Positions 1 through 8,310 of a stretch of DNA of 40,971 bases are shown here, piece after piece (positions within the stretch are counted from its first letter, which is position 1; each line of letters opens with the position of its first letter). The notes beneath the pieces were generated by a model, which was not told where the DNA came from, searched no databases, and was given only the letters and a program-made list of their open reading frames with translations. The DNA lies in contig JAJUFC010000020.1 in assembly GCA_029263855.1 (NCBI GenBank), positions 1 through 40,971 on the forward strand, given 5' to 3'. The translations under genes were made by a program, and so were the position numbers. This DNA is from Candidatus Thermochlorobacteriaceae bacterium (GTDB lineage: Bacteria > Bacteroidota > Chlorobiia > Chlorobiales > Thermochlorobacteraceae).

Positions 1-144
1 ACGATTCAAGCGCGAAAAGCCTACGAAAAATTTTTGATGGATTATCCCGAAAGCGATTTAGTGCCATCAGCGCGGCTCGAGCTTTTAACGATGGGCAAAT
101 CGCTCGACGATGTCTTTAAACCCGATTCACTTGCAATTCAATGA
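1..144 (+). CDS. C-terminal end of a TPR/BamD-like protein (partial)
   Basis: The window opens inside a reading frame that ends at TGA 142-144. The 47 visible residues include YEKFLMDYPESDLVPSARLE, the helical pattern of a tetratricopeptide repeat of the kind found in outer-membrane assembly and tol-pal type proteins. The stop overlaps the next start as ATGA, so the two genes are probably translationally coupled. The N-terminus is outside the window, so a specific role (for example BamD-like) is only a guess from the repeat and the nearby LptE gene. Confidence 0.7.
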   Translation, partial: TIQARKAYEKFLMDYPESDLVPSARLELLTMGKSLDDVFKPDSLAIQ

Positions 145-959
145 AACAACTTGATGGAAAAATTGCCATCATCACAGGCGCGACGAAAGGTATTGGAAAA
201 GCCATAGCCAAACGCTTTTTAGACGAGGGCGCAAAGGTCGTGATTTCATCGCGCCACGATACCAACATTGAAAAAGCGCTTGCTGAAATGAATTCGCCAA
301 ACGTGGCGGGAAAGGCTTGCGATGTGAGCCGCTACAGCGAGGTCGAAGCCTTGATTACGTTTGCAATTGAGCGATTCGGCGCATTGGATATTCTCATCAA
401 CAATGCGGGCGTTGCCGAGCCGTTTGAGCGCATTATCAACGCGCCGCTTGAAGCGTGGTATGCACCGATTGAAACGAACTTGAAAGGCACATATCACGGT
501 TGTCGTGCGGTCTTGCCTTATTTTCTCAAACGTGGAAAGGGCAAAATCATCAACATGGCGGGCGCGGGCACTGGGCACTTCAACACGCCTTACATCAGCG
601 GCTATGGCTCTTCGAAGGCGGCGATTTATCGGCTCACAATGTCGCTCTCAGAAGAATACAAAGGCACGGGTGTCGATATTATGCTTCTCAATCCGGGCAT
701 GGTGCGAACAGAAATTCTGGGCTTGCACGCGCCGCCACCCGAACTGAAAAAGCGCATGCAAACTTTTGAGAAAGTGCTCGATATTTTTGGACAGCCGCCG
801 AGCGTTGCCGCAGGGCTTGCTGTTAAACTTGCTTCAACTTGGAGCGATGGCAAAACAAAAGTCTTTCTTTCTGCGTTAAGTCGACCTCGCTCCCAATGGT
901 TGCTTTTGACTTATCCTTTCCGAAAACTCTTTGGCAAATTAGACAGAGCTAACTATTAA
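141..959 (+). CDS. SDR-family oxidoreductase
   Basis: A 272-residue cytoplasmic short-chain dehydrogenase/reductase. The Rossmann nucleotide motif TGATKGIG lies at residues 12-19, the structural NNAG at 87-90 and the YxxxK catalytic pair at Tyr155/Lys159 (YGSSK). The catalytic serine normally 13 residues before the Tyr is missing: the segment reads NMAGAGTG, with Ala142 at the expected place and only Thr144 nearby. The C-terminus is longer than a minimal SDR and basic (about residues 245-272). The start overlaps the upstream stop by 4 bases, and LptE begins 11 bases downstream, so the three genes are probably one transcript. Substrate unknown. The family is certain from the motifs; catalytic competence is uncertain because of the serine replacement. 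Confidence 0.9.
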   Translation: MKQLDGKIAIITGATKGIGKAIAKRFLDEGAKVVISSRHDTNIEKALAEMNSPNVAGKACDVSRYSEVEALITFAIERFGALDILINNAGVAEPFERIINAPLEAWYAPIETNLKGTYHGCRAVLPYFLKRGKGKIINMAGAGTGHFNTPYISGYGSSKAAIYRLTMSLSEEYKGTGVDIMLLNPGMVRTEILGLHAPPPELKKRMQTFEKVLDIFGQPPSVAAGLAVKLASTWSDGKTKVFLSALSRPRSQWLLLTYPFRKLFGKLDRANY

Positions 960-970
960 ACTCTTGAACG

Positions 971-1483
971 ATGTCTGACTTTCGTCTTCAGCAACGCCTT
1001 TTCGGGTTTCTTCTTGTTGCGTGCGTTTGTGCAGGTTGCTATTCATTTTCGGGCAATGCGTTGCCGCCGCATGTCAAAACGATTGCAATTCCTATTTTCG
1101 GCGATGAATCGCGAAGTGGGATTCCGTTGCTTCGTGAAAACTTGACACAAGCGACAACGGAGAAAATTCAAGCGCAAACGCCGCTCATCATTGAGCAAAA
1201 TCGTGCCGCCGCAAACTCTATCATTGAAGCCGTCATTACCTCTGTTACTGACGCGCCGAGCGTTGTAAGCGGCACGAATGAACGCGCAACGCGCAACCGT
1301 CTGACCATCAATGTTCAAGTTACTTATCGCGATTTGGTCAAAGGCAAGAAACTTTTTCAGAAAACCTTGATCGGGTTTGAAGATTACGATGTAGGGAGTT
1401 TGCAGGGGCGTAGCAACGCCATTCAAGCGGCAAGCAATCAACTCACGGATTTGCTGGTGAACGAAGTGCTATCGGGGTGGTAA
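971..1483 (+). CDS. lptE: LptE-family LPS-assembly lipoprotein
   Basis: A 170-residue protein with a hydrophobic signal ending in CAGC (lipobox, Cys near residue 22), so probably an outer-membrane lipoprotein. The mature start YSFSGNALPPHVKTIAIPIF and the following region match the LptE family of Bacteroidota/Chlorobiota. LptE plugs and supports the LptD barrel that delivers lipopolysaccharide to the cell surface. It closes a three-gene run with the SDR and the TPR protein and is followed by a hairpin at 1501-1532. An LptC homologue is encoded at 23495-24040, so the window carries two Lpt parts in separate places. Confidence 0.85.
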   Translation: MSDFRLQQRLFGFLLVACVCAGCYSFSGNALPPHVKTIAIPIFGDESRSGIPLLRENLTQATTEKIQAQTPLIIEQNRAAANSIIEAVITSVTDAPSVVSGTNERATRNRLTINVQVTYRDLVKGKKLFQKTLIGFEDYDVGSLQGRSNAIQAASNQLTDLLVNEVLSGW

Positions 1484-1500
1484 TCAAAAAGAAGAAATGA

Positions 1501-1532
1501 AAGCGTTAAGAGCCTTGCAACTCTTAACGCTT
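1501..1532. terminator. Hairpin between convergent genes (bidirectional terminator candidate)
   Basis: A perfect 12-bp stem AAGCGTTAAGAG / CTCTTAACGCTT with an 8-base loop sits between the convergent LptE and carboxylate-amine ligase genes. On the minus strand it is followed by a U-rich stretch (TCATTTCTTCTTTTT). On the plus strand there is no U-run, so termination in that direction is less certain. Confidence 0.65.
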
Positions 1533-1557
1533 CACATCGAGGACTATGCGATAAGGA

Positions 1558-2703
1558 CTACGCGACTTTCGGCGCGGTTTCTTGGGGTAATTCAACAGGC
1601 AAACCGACTAAGGTTTCTTTGATGAGAAAGTCAACGACGGCTTTAATGTCGCCTGTTTTGTGATAGACTTCCAACTGTTTGCGTGCGCTTGTGCCATGCT
1701 CCAAGATTTTGTAGATGGTGTTGATTTCATGGCGCGAGCCTAATTCCTCAACGGCGTTATCGACAAAGCGGAGCATTTCGAGAATCAAATCAGGTGTGCT
1801 CACTTTTTGCTTCTTGCTGAAATCGATGAGTTGCCCGGTTAAGCCATAGCGCGCCGCCAAAAATTTATTCTCTTCAATCAACGCACGGCTGTAACCTTTG
1901 AACTGCATGTTTCGGCGATAAAGGTCGTAGAGCGTTTTTGCGGTGGCTTGAATGAGCGCGGCAACAGCGATAGATTCATCGACGCGCGTCGGAATATCGC
2001 AGATTCGAATTTCAATCGTGTCGAAGAACGGGTGCGGACGAATATCCCACCAGATTTTCTTTCCGTTATCAATACAGCCTGTTTTGATAAGCAGTTTGAT
2101 GTAGTCGTCGAAGTCGGAAGCAGAGTGAATCAGGTCGGGAATGCCTGTGCGCGGAAAACTTTTGAAGACTTGGGTGCGCCACGAGAACAGCCCTGTCGGT
2201 CTGCCAAGCCAGAAAGGGGAACTTGTTGTAAGCGCGAGAATATGCGGCAGAAGGTAGCGCATTTGATTCATGACTTCAATTTGCGCTTCTTTATCGGCGA
2301 TGCCAATGTGCACATGCAACCCGAAAATAAGATTAGCGCGTGCTATGTCTTGCAAATCGTTGACCAAGCCGTGATAGCGGTCGTGGTCAGTGATGTCCTG
2401 CACTTTCCAATCCGAGAATGGATGTGTTGAGGCGGCGACGATTCGGAAGCCTTTACGAATGGCAAGTTTGGCAAGGTCGGTGCGCAACCCAACCAAATCT
2501 TCGCGGGCTTCTTGAATGTTAGCACAAACGCCTGTTCCGACTTCGACGACGGATTGGTGCATTTCAGGCTTGACACGCTCTTTAAGCAGTTTTGAGCCGT
2601 CTTCGGCTAAAATTTGTTGAATTTGGCTTTTGAGTTCGCGCGTATGAGGGTCAACAATTTGATACTCCTCTTCAATGCCGATGCTGAATCGCTCTTTTTG
2701 CAT
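1558..2703 (-). CDS. ybdK: Carboxylate-amine ligase, YbdK/GCS2 family
   Basis: A 381-residue protein of the glutamate-cysteine ligase type 2 family. It begins with the family signature IGIEEEYQIVDPHTREL (residues about 8-24) and contains HVHIGI in the middle, both typical of YbdK-like ATP-dependent carboxylate-amine ligases. Members join a carboxylate (usually glutamate) to an amine, and E. coli YbdK has weak gamma-glutamylcysteine ligase activity. Length matches the family (about 370-390). The gene stands alone between the convergent hairpin and the cyclase gene. The substrate here is unknown, and a glutathione-like thiol role is an inference. Confidence 0.88.
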   Translation of the reverse strand: MQKERFSIGIEEEYQIVDPHTRELKSQIQQILAEDGSKLLKERVKPEMHQSVVEVGTGVCANIQEAREDLVGLRTDLAKLAIRKGFRIVAASTHPFSDWKVQDITDHDRYHGLVNDLQDIARANLIFGLHVHIGIADKEAQIEVMNQMRYLLPHILALTTSSPFWLGRPTGLFSWRTQVFKSFPRTGIPDLIHSASDFDDYIKLLIKTGCIDNGKKIWWDIRPHPFFDTIEIRICDIPTRVDESIAVAALIQATAKTLYDLYRRNMQFKGYSRALIEENKFLAARYGLTGQLIDFSKKQKVSTPDLILEMLRFVDNAVEELGSRHEINTIYKILEHGTSARKQLEVYHKTGDIKAVVDFLIKETLVGLPVELPQETAPKVA

Positions 2704-2806
2704 TGAGTTACTCCATTCAGGTTGAGTTGAAAATTTAGATGGAATTTGGATTTAGCGGAAGATACAAAAGCAAACTGCGCTTGCAAAAGCGTGTTCAGAT
2801 TAGTGT

Positions 2807-4261
2807 TCAATACGCCACGCGATTGCGCCCGCTGTTTTTGGCTTCATAGAGTTTTTCATCGGCTTCGGCGAGCAGTTTTTCATAGTGGCTCACGCGCACA
2901 TTATCCGACACGCCGAAACTCACCGTTACAGAAAGTTCCTTATGAATTTCCGACCAAGGGTAATGTTCCACAGCGGCGCGCAGTTTCTCGCACAGCAAAA
3001 CGGCTTTATCTTTCGGCGTTTCAGGAAGCACCAATACAAACTCTTCGCCGCCGAAACGCGCCACAGTATCCACAGAACGCGAATAGGCTTTGAAAATTCG
3101 CCCTAATGTTTTTAAGACTTCATCACCGACTTGGTGCGAAAATGTATCATTGATTTTTTTGAAATAATCAATATCGCACATAACCACCGAGAGCGGATTG
3201 CCGTAGCGTTTAGCACGCTTGAACTCTTGCTCCAACTGCATATTCAAGTAGCGACGGTTGTATAAGCCTGTCAAGGCATCTTCGCGCGTTTGCTTTTCTA
3301 AAACTTCCGTTTGCACCCGCAGTTCAGCGAGTAATTTCGTTTTGACTTCATTGGCATCGGCAAGGTCTTCAAGGGCGCGTTCTTTTTCTTTGAGCGATTC
3401 GGTGAGTTGCCACTCAATTTGTTTGGCTTCGGTAATGTTTCGCATTAAGCCCATGGCGGCATAAATTTTTCTGGATTTGTCGCGCACAGGCACTAATTGA
3501 ATGGCATAGACTTTATTTCCGACTTTAACTTCGGTTTCGGCAGTCTTTCCTGAAAAGACGCTTTTGAGCGAGTGTGTGATTTTGTTGAATATCTTCCCAT
3601 CAACTTCCTGAACTAACTTGCCCGTCCACAATTCAGGCGAAATACCATCTTTACGCATTTCACTGCCTTCGGCAATCAAAAATCGCCCGTCTCGATCGAG
3701 CAGAAACATATTGCTATCAGGAATATGTCGCGCAAGGGTTAAATAGAGTTGGCGGTTGTAGGTGTTTTCAGCTTCAATGCGTTTTTGCTCTGTTATGTCG
3801 CGCAAGGTCATTAAAACGCCTATGACGTCGCCACTCGAATGGAAGAGCGGGCAGACACGCACGAAAATCCATCTATCTTTCTGACCTTTCAAATCCAGAT
3901 GCACATCGGCTAAGTGATGCTCTCCGTTTAGGGCGGCTCTGAAAAGTTTTTTGAGAATAACTCGGGCTTTCGGAGGAAGAGCGTCAAATAGGATTGACCC
4001 TACTTGCGGACTTTTTTTGAGCGTTGATTTTGTCCACGCTAAAAAGCCATCGTTGCGCTCAATGATTCTAAACTTTTTATCAACGGCACAAATCGCTAAA
4101 CCCATCAAGTTCCAAAAACTGTTCAAATACATCTGCGCCAAATGCAGATGCGTTTCCGTAGTGTCGCCCGATGCAGGGGAGATTGATTTTCCGACCGATG
4201 CTTTCGACCTTGTCTTGGGACACAGGTTGCTTCTCGCTTGCTGTTTCATTTGGGTCTTCAT
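2807..4261 (-). CDS. Diguanylate cyclase with two PAS domains
   Basis: A 484-residue protein without signal peptide or membrane segment, so a cytoplasmic sensor. Two PAS/PAC units are visible, about residues 43-165 (ending RDITEQK) and 170-290 (ending RNITEAK). A coiled linker follows (about 290-325), then a C-terminal GGDEF domain with active-site GGEEF at 404-408. The inhibitory RxxD site is intact (RSVD, five residues before GGEEF), so product inhibition is expected. It should make cyclic di-GMP from two GTP in response to an unknown cue sensed by the PAS units. No cofactor-binding residue is obvious. A second cyclase at 12491-14239 has a very similar GGDEF domain. Confidence 0.93.
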   Translation of the reverse strand: MKTQMKQQARSNLCPKTRSKASVGKSISPASGDTTETHLHLAQMYLNSFWNLMGLAICAVDKKFRIIERNDGFLAWTKSTLKKSPQVGSILFDALPPKARVILKKLFRAALNGEHHLADVHLDLKGQKDRWIFVRVCPLFHSSGDVIGVLMTLRDITEQKRIEAENTYNRQLYLTLARHIPDSNMFLLDRDGRFLIAEGSEMRKDGISPELWTGKLVQEVDGKIFNKITHSLKSVFSGKTAETEVKVGNKVYAIQLVPVRDKSRKIYAAMGLMRNITEAKQIEWQLTESLKEKERALEDLADANEVKTKLLAELRVQTEVLEKQTREDALTGLYNRRYLNMQLEQEFKRAKRYGNPLSVVMCDIDYFKKINDTFSHQVGDEVLKTLGRIFKAYSRSVDTVARFGGEEFVLVLPETPKDKAVLLCEKLRAAVEHYPWSEIHKELSVTVSFGVSDNVRVSHYEKLLAEADEKLYEAKNSGRNRVAY

Positions 4262-4373
4262 AATTACAAGCCCGCAATCAGTCTAAACGCTCAAAAGCTG
4301 TTTATGAAATGCGGTGTTAGGTATGGCTGCCTGTATTGCAATCGCATAAAAATAAAGATTTAGAGTGCGAATG

Positions 4374-4411
4374 AAAAAATGATGCGACATGCGATTACAA
4401 ACTAATCGCAT
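4374..4411 (-). terminator. Minus-strand hairpin overlapping the stop of the LPP20-like gene
   Basis: The 8-bp inverted repeat ATGCGATT / AATCGCAT (4389-4396 and 4404-4411, 7-base loop) overlaps the stop codon of the minus-strand gene at 4411. Reading on, the minus strand reaches a run of six T (4374-4379). This is a plausible rho-independent terminator closing the two-gene unit upstream. Confidence 0.5.
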
Positions 4412-5778
4412 CACTCTTGTGCGCTTTGGGCTATGGCAATTGGTTCTGCGAGACGAGCAGGCGAAATGCGAATCTCGCTCAACGCTTTGGCAATCGCACT
4501 TTCTGCATCGTTGCCTAATCCTTTTGCCGTGAATGAGGACGAGCTCAGCACGCCGCCCCCGCGCCGCTGAAATTGAAGTGTGAGCGTTACATCTTTCACA
4601 ATCACCTCGCCGCTCATGCCCTGAACTGATGCGGCTTCGCGGGCAGAAACTGTGGCTTTGGCAATTAAGGGAGCGCCACTTTTAAGCGTGGCGCCGTTCT
4701 TGGATAGCGCGTCGGAAAGTTTTTGCTCAATCGAGCGTCGGGCGCGGTCGTCCTCAATTTCGCTTAAATCCAATTCGCACACAAAGTTTGATGCCTTCAG
4801 CGTAAAGTCAAACGAAACCGAAGCCGTTTGACGAACTTCGTTGCGCATTCGTGGCGAAAGTTGTTTAAGCTCGAGCGAAGCAACGATTTTTCCTTTTCCA
4901 CCTTGCACGCCGTCGGCTTGTGCGATTGGGCTAAACGATGCTACGCCCTCGTTGTTCGTTGTTGCTTTTCCCAACTCCGTTTCGCCTGCGGTAAAGACGA
5001 TTGAAAGCCCGCGCAAAGGCGCGCCACTCTTGGTTGTTGCTTTAACGACCAACGGTTGCCCGAAGGCTCTGCCTAAACTGCCCGTTTGATTGTTTCCTGA
5101 AACCATCGTTAAGCGCACATCAGCAAGCGTGTTTCGCATCGCGGTTTCCACTGCCGAGGGTTGAACGGCTTTTGAAAACTCGAACACTTCGCCCGAAATA
5201 CGATTGAAAAATTCGCGCTTCGGTTCGGCTTCGTCGAGCGTGTTGATGACTTCGAGATATGCATTGATGGCTGTCGCAACATCTTTTCCTGCAAATGATT
5301 CCGCCGTAGCGAGCCGCTCGGTAAGGGACGTTTGATACGCTTGAAGTTCGCGGCGAAGTGGACGCAGAAAATCATCTTTGCTCAATACCGCAAGCGCGAA
5401 GACGCGAATGCCTTGCTTGTGCGTCTCGACGATGCGCGCACCTGTGAGCTCGACATTCTCAATAAGGTTATCAATTTTTTCGTCGAGGCTTTGCGTGAAA
5501 ACGGAATTTGCGCCTTCGGTTTCTTCGCGCTTGGCGAATGTCGTTTTGGCTCTGACGGTCGTTTTGAACTGTGCCGCAATTTGCTTGATGGCGGCTTCTT
5601 TGGCTTTCTCTTCGGCGTTGCCGCCGACAGCACTCGATACGCCAATCCAATACAGTTCGGGCGGAAATCGTTTGTCTTGATTGCGTTCTACCCATTCAGG
5701 CGTTTGAGCGGTGATACCTTTGGAGGCACACGCCGAGAGCGTTGCAAGGAAAATGAGAATGAAAATGCGACTCGTCAT
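4411..5778 (-). CDS. LPP20-like lipoprotein
   Basis: A 455-residue predicted lipoprotein: a short hydrophobic signal ends in LSAC (Cys16). The next segment (PEWVERNQDKRFPPELYWIG, then the AEEKAKEAAIKQIAAQ helix) matches the LPP20 lipoprotein domain, known from Helicobacter and widespread in Bacteroidota. A later region (about residues 230-310) has the look of an Ig-like beta domain (KATTKSGAPLRGLSIVFTAGE). It follows the DUF6175-like gene by 20 bases on the same strand, so they are probably cotranscribed. Both share the motif of an alanine-rich, charged helix just after the N-terminus. The function is not known; an envelope or outer-membrane role is inferred from the signal. Confidence 0.75.
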   Translation of the reverse strand: MTSRIFILIFLATLSACASKGITAQTPEWVERNQDKRFPPELYWIGVSSAVGGNAEEKAKEAAIKQIAAQFKTTVRAKTTFAKREETEGANSVFTQSLDEKIDNLIENVELTGARIVETHKQGIRVFALAVLSKDDFLRPLRRELQAYQTSLTERLATAESFAGKDVATAINAYLEVINTLDEAEPKREFFNRISGEVFEFSKAVQPSAVETAMRNTLADVRLTMVSGNNQTGSLGRAFGQPLVVKATTKSGAPLRGLSIVFTAGETELGKATTNNEGVASFSPIAQADGVQGGKGKIVASLELKQLSPRMRNEVRQTASVSFDFTLKASNFVCELDLSEIEDDRARRSIEQKLSDALSKNGATLKSGAPLIAKATVSAREAASVQGMSGEVIVKDVTLTLQFQRRGGGVLSSSSFTAKGLGNDAESAIAKALSEIRISPARLAEPIAIAQSAQE

Positions 5779-5798
5779 GGTGTAGTCTATTGTTAGAA

Positions 5799-7034
5799 TT
5801 ATTCTTGTGTGTTATCAATCGCCAGCAAGAGCAACTTACGATTGACGCTCACACGTTTGAGTTTCGCGAAGTTTTTGCGAATGGTCGGATTCGCATTGAT
5901 GGCTTTTTCCAACGCACGAAAGAGTTTCGTTGGCGTATCGTAATCTTTTTGCCAAATCACATAGTCGAGTGTTCGGTCGGTTACAGCGACTTGGCGCGTT
6001 GTTGAAGCAAATTTTTTCAGCACGTCTTCCATTGCGTCGGAAATATCGAAGAGGTCTTTGTAATCGCCGACGATTCGGAAAATGAGTTTGTATTGCTGTC
6101 CGCGCTCAAGGTCTTGTTTCCAATAGGCATCAATTCGGGAAAGGGTTTTATCGATTGCCGAGTTCATGGCTTCTTCAATGAGGGCGGCAGTTGAGGTCGA
6201 GGGGCGTTCAGGACTGAAGCCGGTTTCTGTGCCGAGCAAGCGTCCTGTGGTGGTTTCAAAAGCGCGACAGCCGACGCTGGCTTTGCTCCCGAATGTGCCT
6301 TTCTCGATTTGCACATTGTAAGTGATGTAAATATCGGCACCGATGGTGAGTGCGAGTTGATAAGCGATGTCCGTTTCCATGCTTTTCAAATTGGCTTGTG
6401 CTTCGGCAAGTTCGGAAATGACTTGCCGCTGTTCGGGCACTTCGACCGTGTATTTGCGTGCGGTGAGATACGATTCAATCACTTCCGCACCTTTTTTGAG
6501 TTCCGAGTCGGTTTGCAAGGCTTCAATCGGGCTTTGTCCGCGTGCGACTTCGGGCAAAACCATAATGACAGGATTGCCAACGGCTTCCGCAAGGTCGGCA
6601 CGAGAGGCGATGATGCCGCGTTTGGCAAGCTCTTGCGAGAGTTTTTCTTTATTGACGCGAACAAATTTTTCAACCTTCACGCCGCCGCGAATCCGCACGC
6701 GCGAAAGCATTTCATTCCCAAAAAATGTGATGTAATTGTTGATGTTGGAGAGATTAAAAAACTCGTTCTCAATTTTACTGAAGTTTGCTTTCTCTTCGTC
6801 GGTTTGAAGCAATGGGTCAGTGCCGCTATAAAGCACGAAATAAACGGCGGCTTTGCGCGCGTCATTTTCTGCATCTTCGACTTCTTTGCCAATTCCTTTG
6901 GATTTCAGCGAAACTTCTGCCGACGAGAAAGTTTCTACAAAAACCACTTCGCGCGATTCGGGCAACTGCGCAAGCATCGAAGAGCAACTCGCTGAAATAA
7001 ATAGCGGTAGGAAAAACAAGAATAAGGTTCGCAT
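5799..7034 (-). CDS. DUF6175-like exported protein
   Basis: I place the start at 7034, not at the frame's earlier ATG (7106), because only the internal start gives a signal peptide (MRTLFLFFLPLFISASCSS). This makes a protein of 411 residues. The mature part contains VEDAENDARKAAVYFVLYSG and NPVIMVLPE, which I associate with the DUF6175 family of Bacteroidota; the assignment is from memory of the pattern. The SASC at the signal end could be a weak lipobox, so it is either a lipoprotein or periplasmic. The gene is the first of a two-gene unit with the LPP20-like lipoprotein. Function unknown. Confidence 0.72.
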   Translation of the reverse strand: MRTLFLFFLPLFISASCSSMLAQLPESREVVFVETFSSAEVSLKSKGIGKEVEDAENDARKAAVYFVLYSGTDPLLQTDEEKANFSKIENEFFNLSNINNYITFFGNEMLSRVRIRGGVKVEKFVRVNKEKLSQELAKRGIIASRADLAEAVGNPVIMVLPEVARGQSPIEALQTDSELKKGAEVIESYLTARKYTVEVPEQRQVISELAEAQANLKSMETDIAYQLALTIGADIYITYNVQIEKGTFGSKASVGCRAFETTTGRLLGTETGFSPERPSTSTAALIEEAMNSAIDKTLSRIDAYWKQDLERGQQYKLIFRIVGDYKDLFDISDAMEDVLKKFASTTRQVAVTDRTLDYVIWQKDYDTPTKLFRALEKAINANPTIRKNFAKLKRVSVNRKLLLLAIDNTQE

Positions 7035-7147
7035 AGATGTGTGTGTTGAGTTCGCAAAGGCTTTCGTAATGCTGTGCGCAAAAGTTACGACGCTTTGACT
7101 CCTCAATTTTGTTAGGATTGCAACACCGAAAAGATACGCATTTTGAT

Positions 7148-7212
7148 TTGACTAACATTTGACAATCCTTTGACCCCGCCTTGACAACTGCCCTCTCACT
7201 TTCTCCGATAAT
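7148..7212 (+). promoter_or_regulatory. Four TTGAC direct repeats at exact 11-bp spacing, with promoter-like element
   Basis: TTGAC occurs at 7148, 7159, 7170 and 7181, each exactly 11 bp from the next, just upstream of the TonB-like/VWA operon. Regular 11-bp direct repeats are the way OmpR/PhoB-family response regulators commonly bind DNA. The last copy reads TTGACA and could also serve as a -35 element. Possible -10 elements are TCCGAT (7204-7209, spacing 17) or GATAAT (7207-7212, spacing 20). Which regulator binds is unknown, and none is encoded nearby. Confidence 0.55.
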
Positions 7213-7216
7213 TGCA

Positions 7217-7266
7217 CCTGTAAGCAACAACATCATTTATCCAACAACATATCAAACTTACAGGAG
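7217..7266 (+). promoter_or_regulatory. 5' leader hairpin that pairs with the ribosome binding site
   Basis: CCTGTAAG (7217-7224) is the exact reverse complement of CTTACAGG (7257-7264). The second arm overlaps the ribosome binding site AGGAG (7262-7266), which lies 9 bases before the ATG at 7276. The loop carries CAACAACAT twice (7225-7233 and 7242-7250). Folding would partly hide the ribosome binding site, suggesting translational control. Whether the transcript starts upstream of 7217 is not known. Confidence 0.5.
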
Positions 7267-7275
7267 AAACAACCC

Positions 7276-8283
7276 ATGAAAACCGCAACGCTTTCACTCA
7301 GCACCGAACACACATCAGGCTGGTATGTCGCTACGCCACATGCGTTTGAGCAACGCGACGAGATGGGAAAGCGCATGCTCGTTGGCGTTATCATTGCCAT
7401 TGCGCTTTACGTGCTCGTATTAGGAGCGTATTTCATCAGTACGCACAATTCAGGACCTTTGCCGCTTGCACCTTCTCGAAAACCCATCGTCATCAATCCG
7501 ATTGAGATTGTGCCGCCAAGTCCGCCCGATGTGCGTCAAGAGTCAAAGCCGATTGAAACGGTAAGCACCAGAGATGTCGCGGCAGGAATTTTATCTGACC
7601 TTGCCAGCGACAAAGCCCTCACAAAGCAAGCCGTAAGAGATGCTGTTCAAATGGCAACTGCGCTCGCCATTGAAAGCGGACTGAGCAACGCCTTAAACGC
7701 GATTGATAAAGCCTTCGGCGATGGATTGCCAACCCCGACCGCAGGCTCGAGAAATACAGGCGTGCTTGATGGACTTGAAGGCAAGATGGGCGGATTGGTC
7801 GGCTTGAACACAAACCTTGGAAACAGCGAATTCGGAAACGACCTGCGCATGCTTATCGAGCGCGTTGCCGAAAATGGCGGATTAGGCGACGCACAAAAAG
7901 CAAATCTCGGCGGAAACCAATCGCGCGCCACAGGCTTGGGACGGCAAGGCATTAAGGTTGCCGTGCGCAAACAAAACTTAATCACCAAAGAAAATCTGCG
8001 CCCTGCCGACGACATCGCGCGCGTTTTGGAACGCTATCAGTCCGCATTGCAAGACCTCTACACACAGTTCAGTTTCATCGGTAATGCCAAAGCTACAATT
8101 CAATTTGTCATCGCGCCCGACGGCATTGTAACGGAAGCCAATGCGGTAAGCAAATCATTCAATAATCCAAGTTTCGAGCGCGGCATGCTCACTACCATTC
8201 GGCGCATGCGCTTCTCAACCATTCAAGCCAAAGCCAATCAAACCGTAACCGTGCCGTTCAATTTTTCCGATGAACGCAATTAA
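7276..8283 (+). CDS. TonB-like protein with AgmX/PglI C-terminal domain
   Basis: A 335-residue inner-membrane protein with one membrane segment (residues about 34-56), a proline-rich stretch (PLPLAPSRKPIVINPIEIVP) and a long periplasmic part. The C-terminal 90 residues (VLERYQSALQDLYTQF, then a TonB-like fold region ending RRMRFSTIQAKANQTVTVPF) match the AgmX/PglI C-terminal domain, a TonB-type module seen in gliding and envelope proteins. A glycine-rich middle (about 155-235) links the two. A strong ribosome binding site (AGGAG) precedes the start, rare in this window. The VWA lipoprotein starts 27 bases downstream, suggesting an operon. It may couple inner and outer membranes; no ExbB/ExbD partner is encoded here. 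Confidence 0.82.
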   Translation: MKTATLSLSTEHTSGWYVATPHAFEQRDEMGKRMLVGVIIAIALYVLVLGAYFISTHNSGPLPLAPSRKPIVINPIEIVPPSPPDVRQESKPIETVSTRDVAAGILSDLASDKALTKQAVRDAVQMATALAIESGLSNALNAIDKAFGDGLPTPTAGSRNTGVLDGLEGKMGGLVGLNTNLGNSEFGNDLRMLIERVAENGGLGDAQKANLGGNQSRATGLGRQGIKVAVRKQNLITKENLRPADDIARVLERYQSALQDLYTQFSFIGNAKATIQFVIAPDGIVTEANAVSKSFNNPSFERGMLTTIRRMRFSTIQAKANQTVTVPFNFSDERN

Positions 8284-8310
8284 CGCCAACAATTAAACTG
8301 CACTACAACC

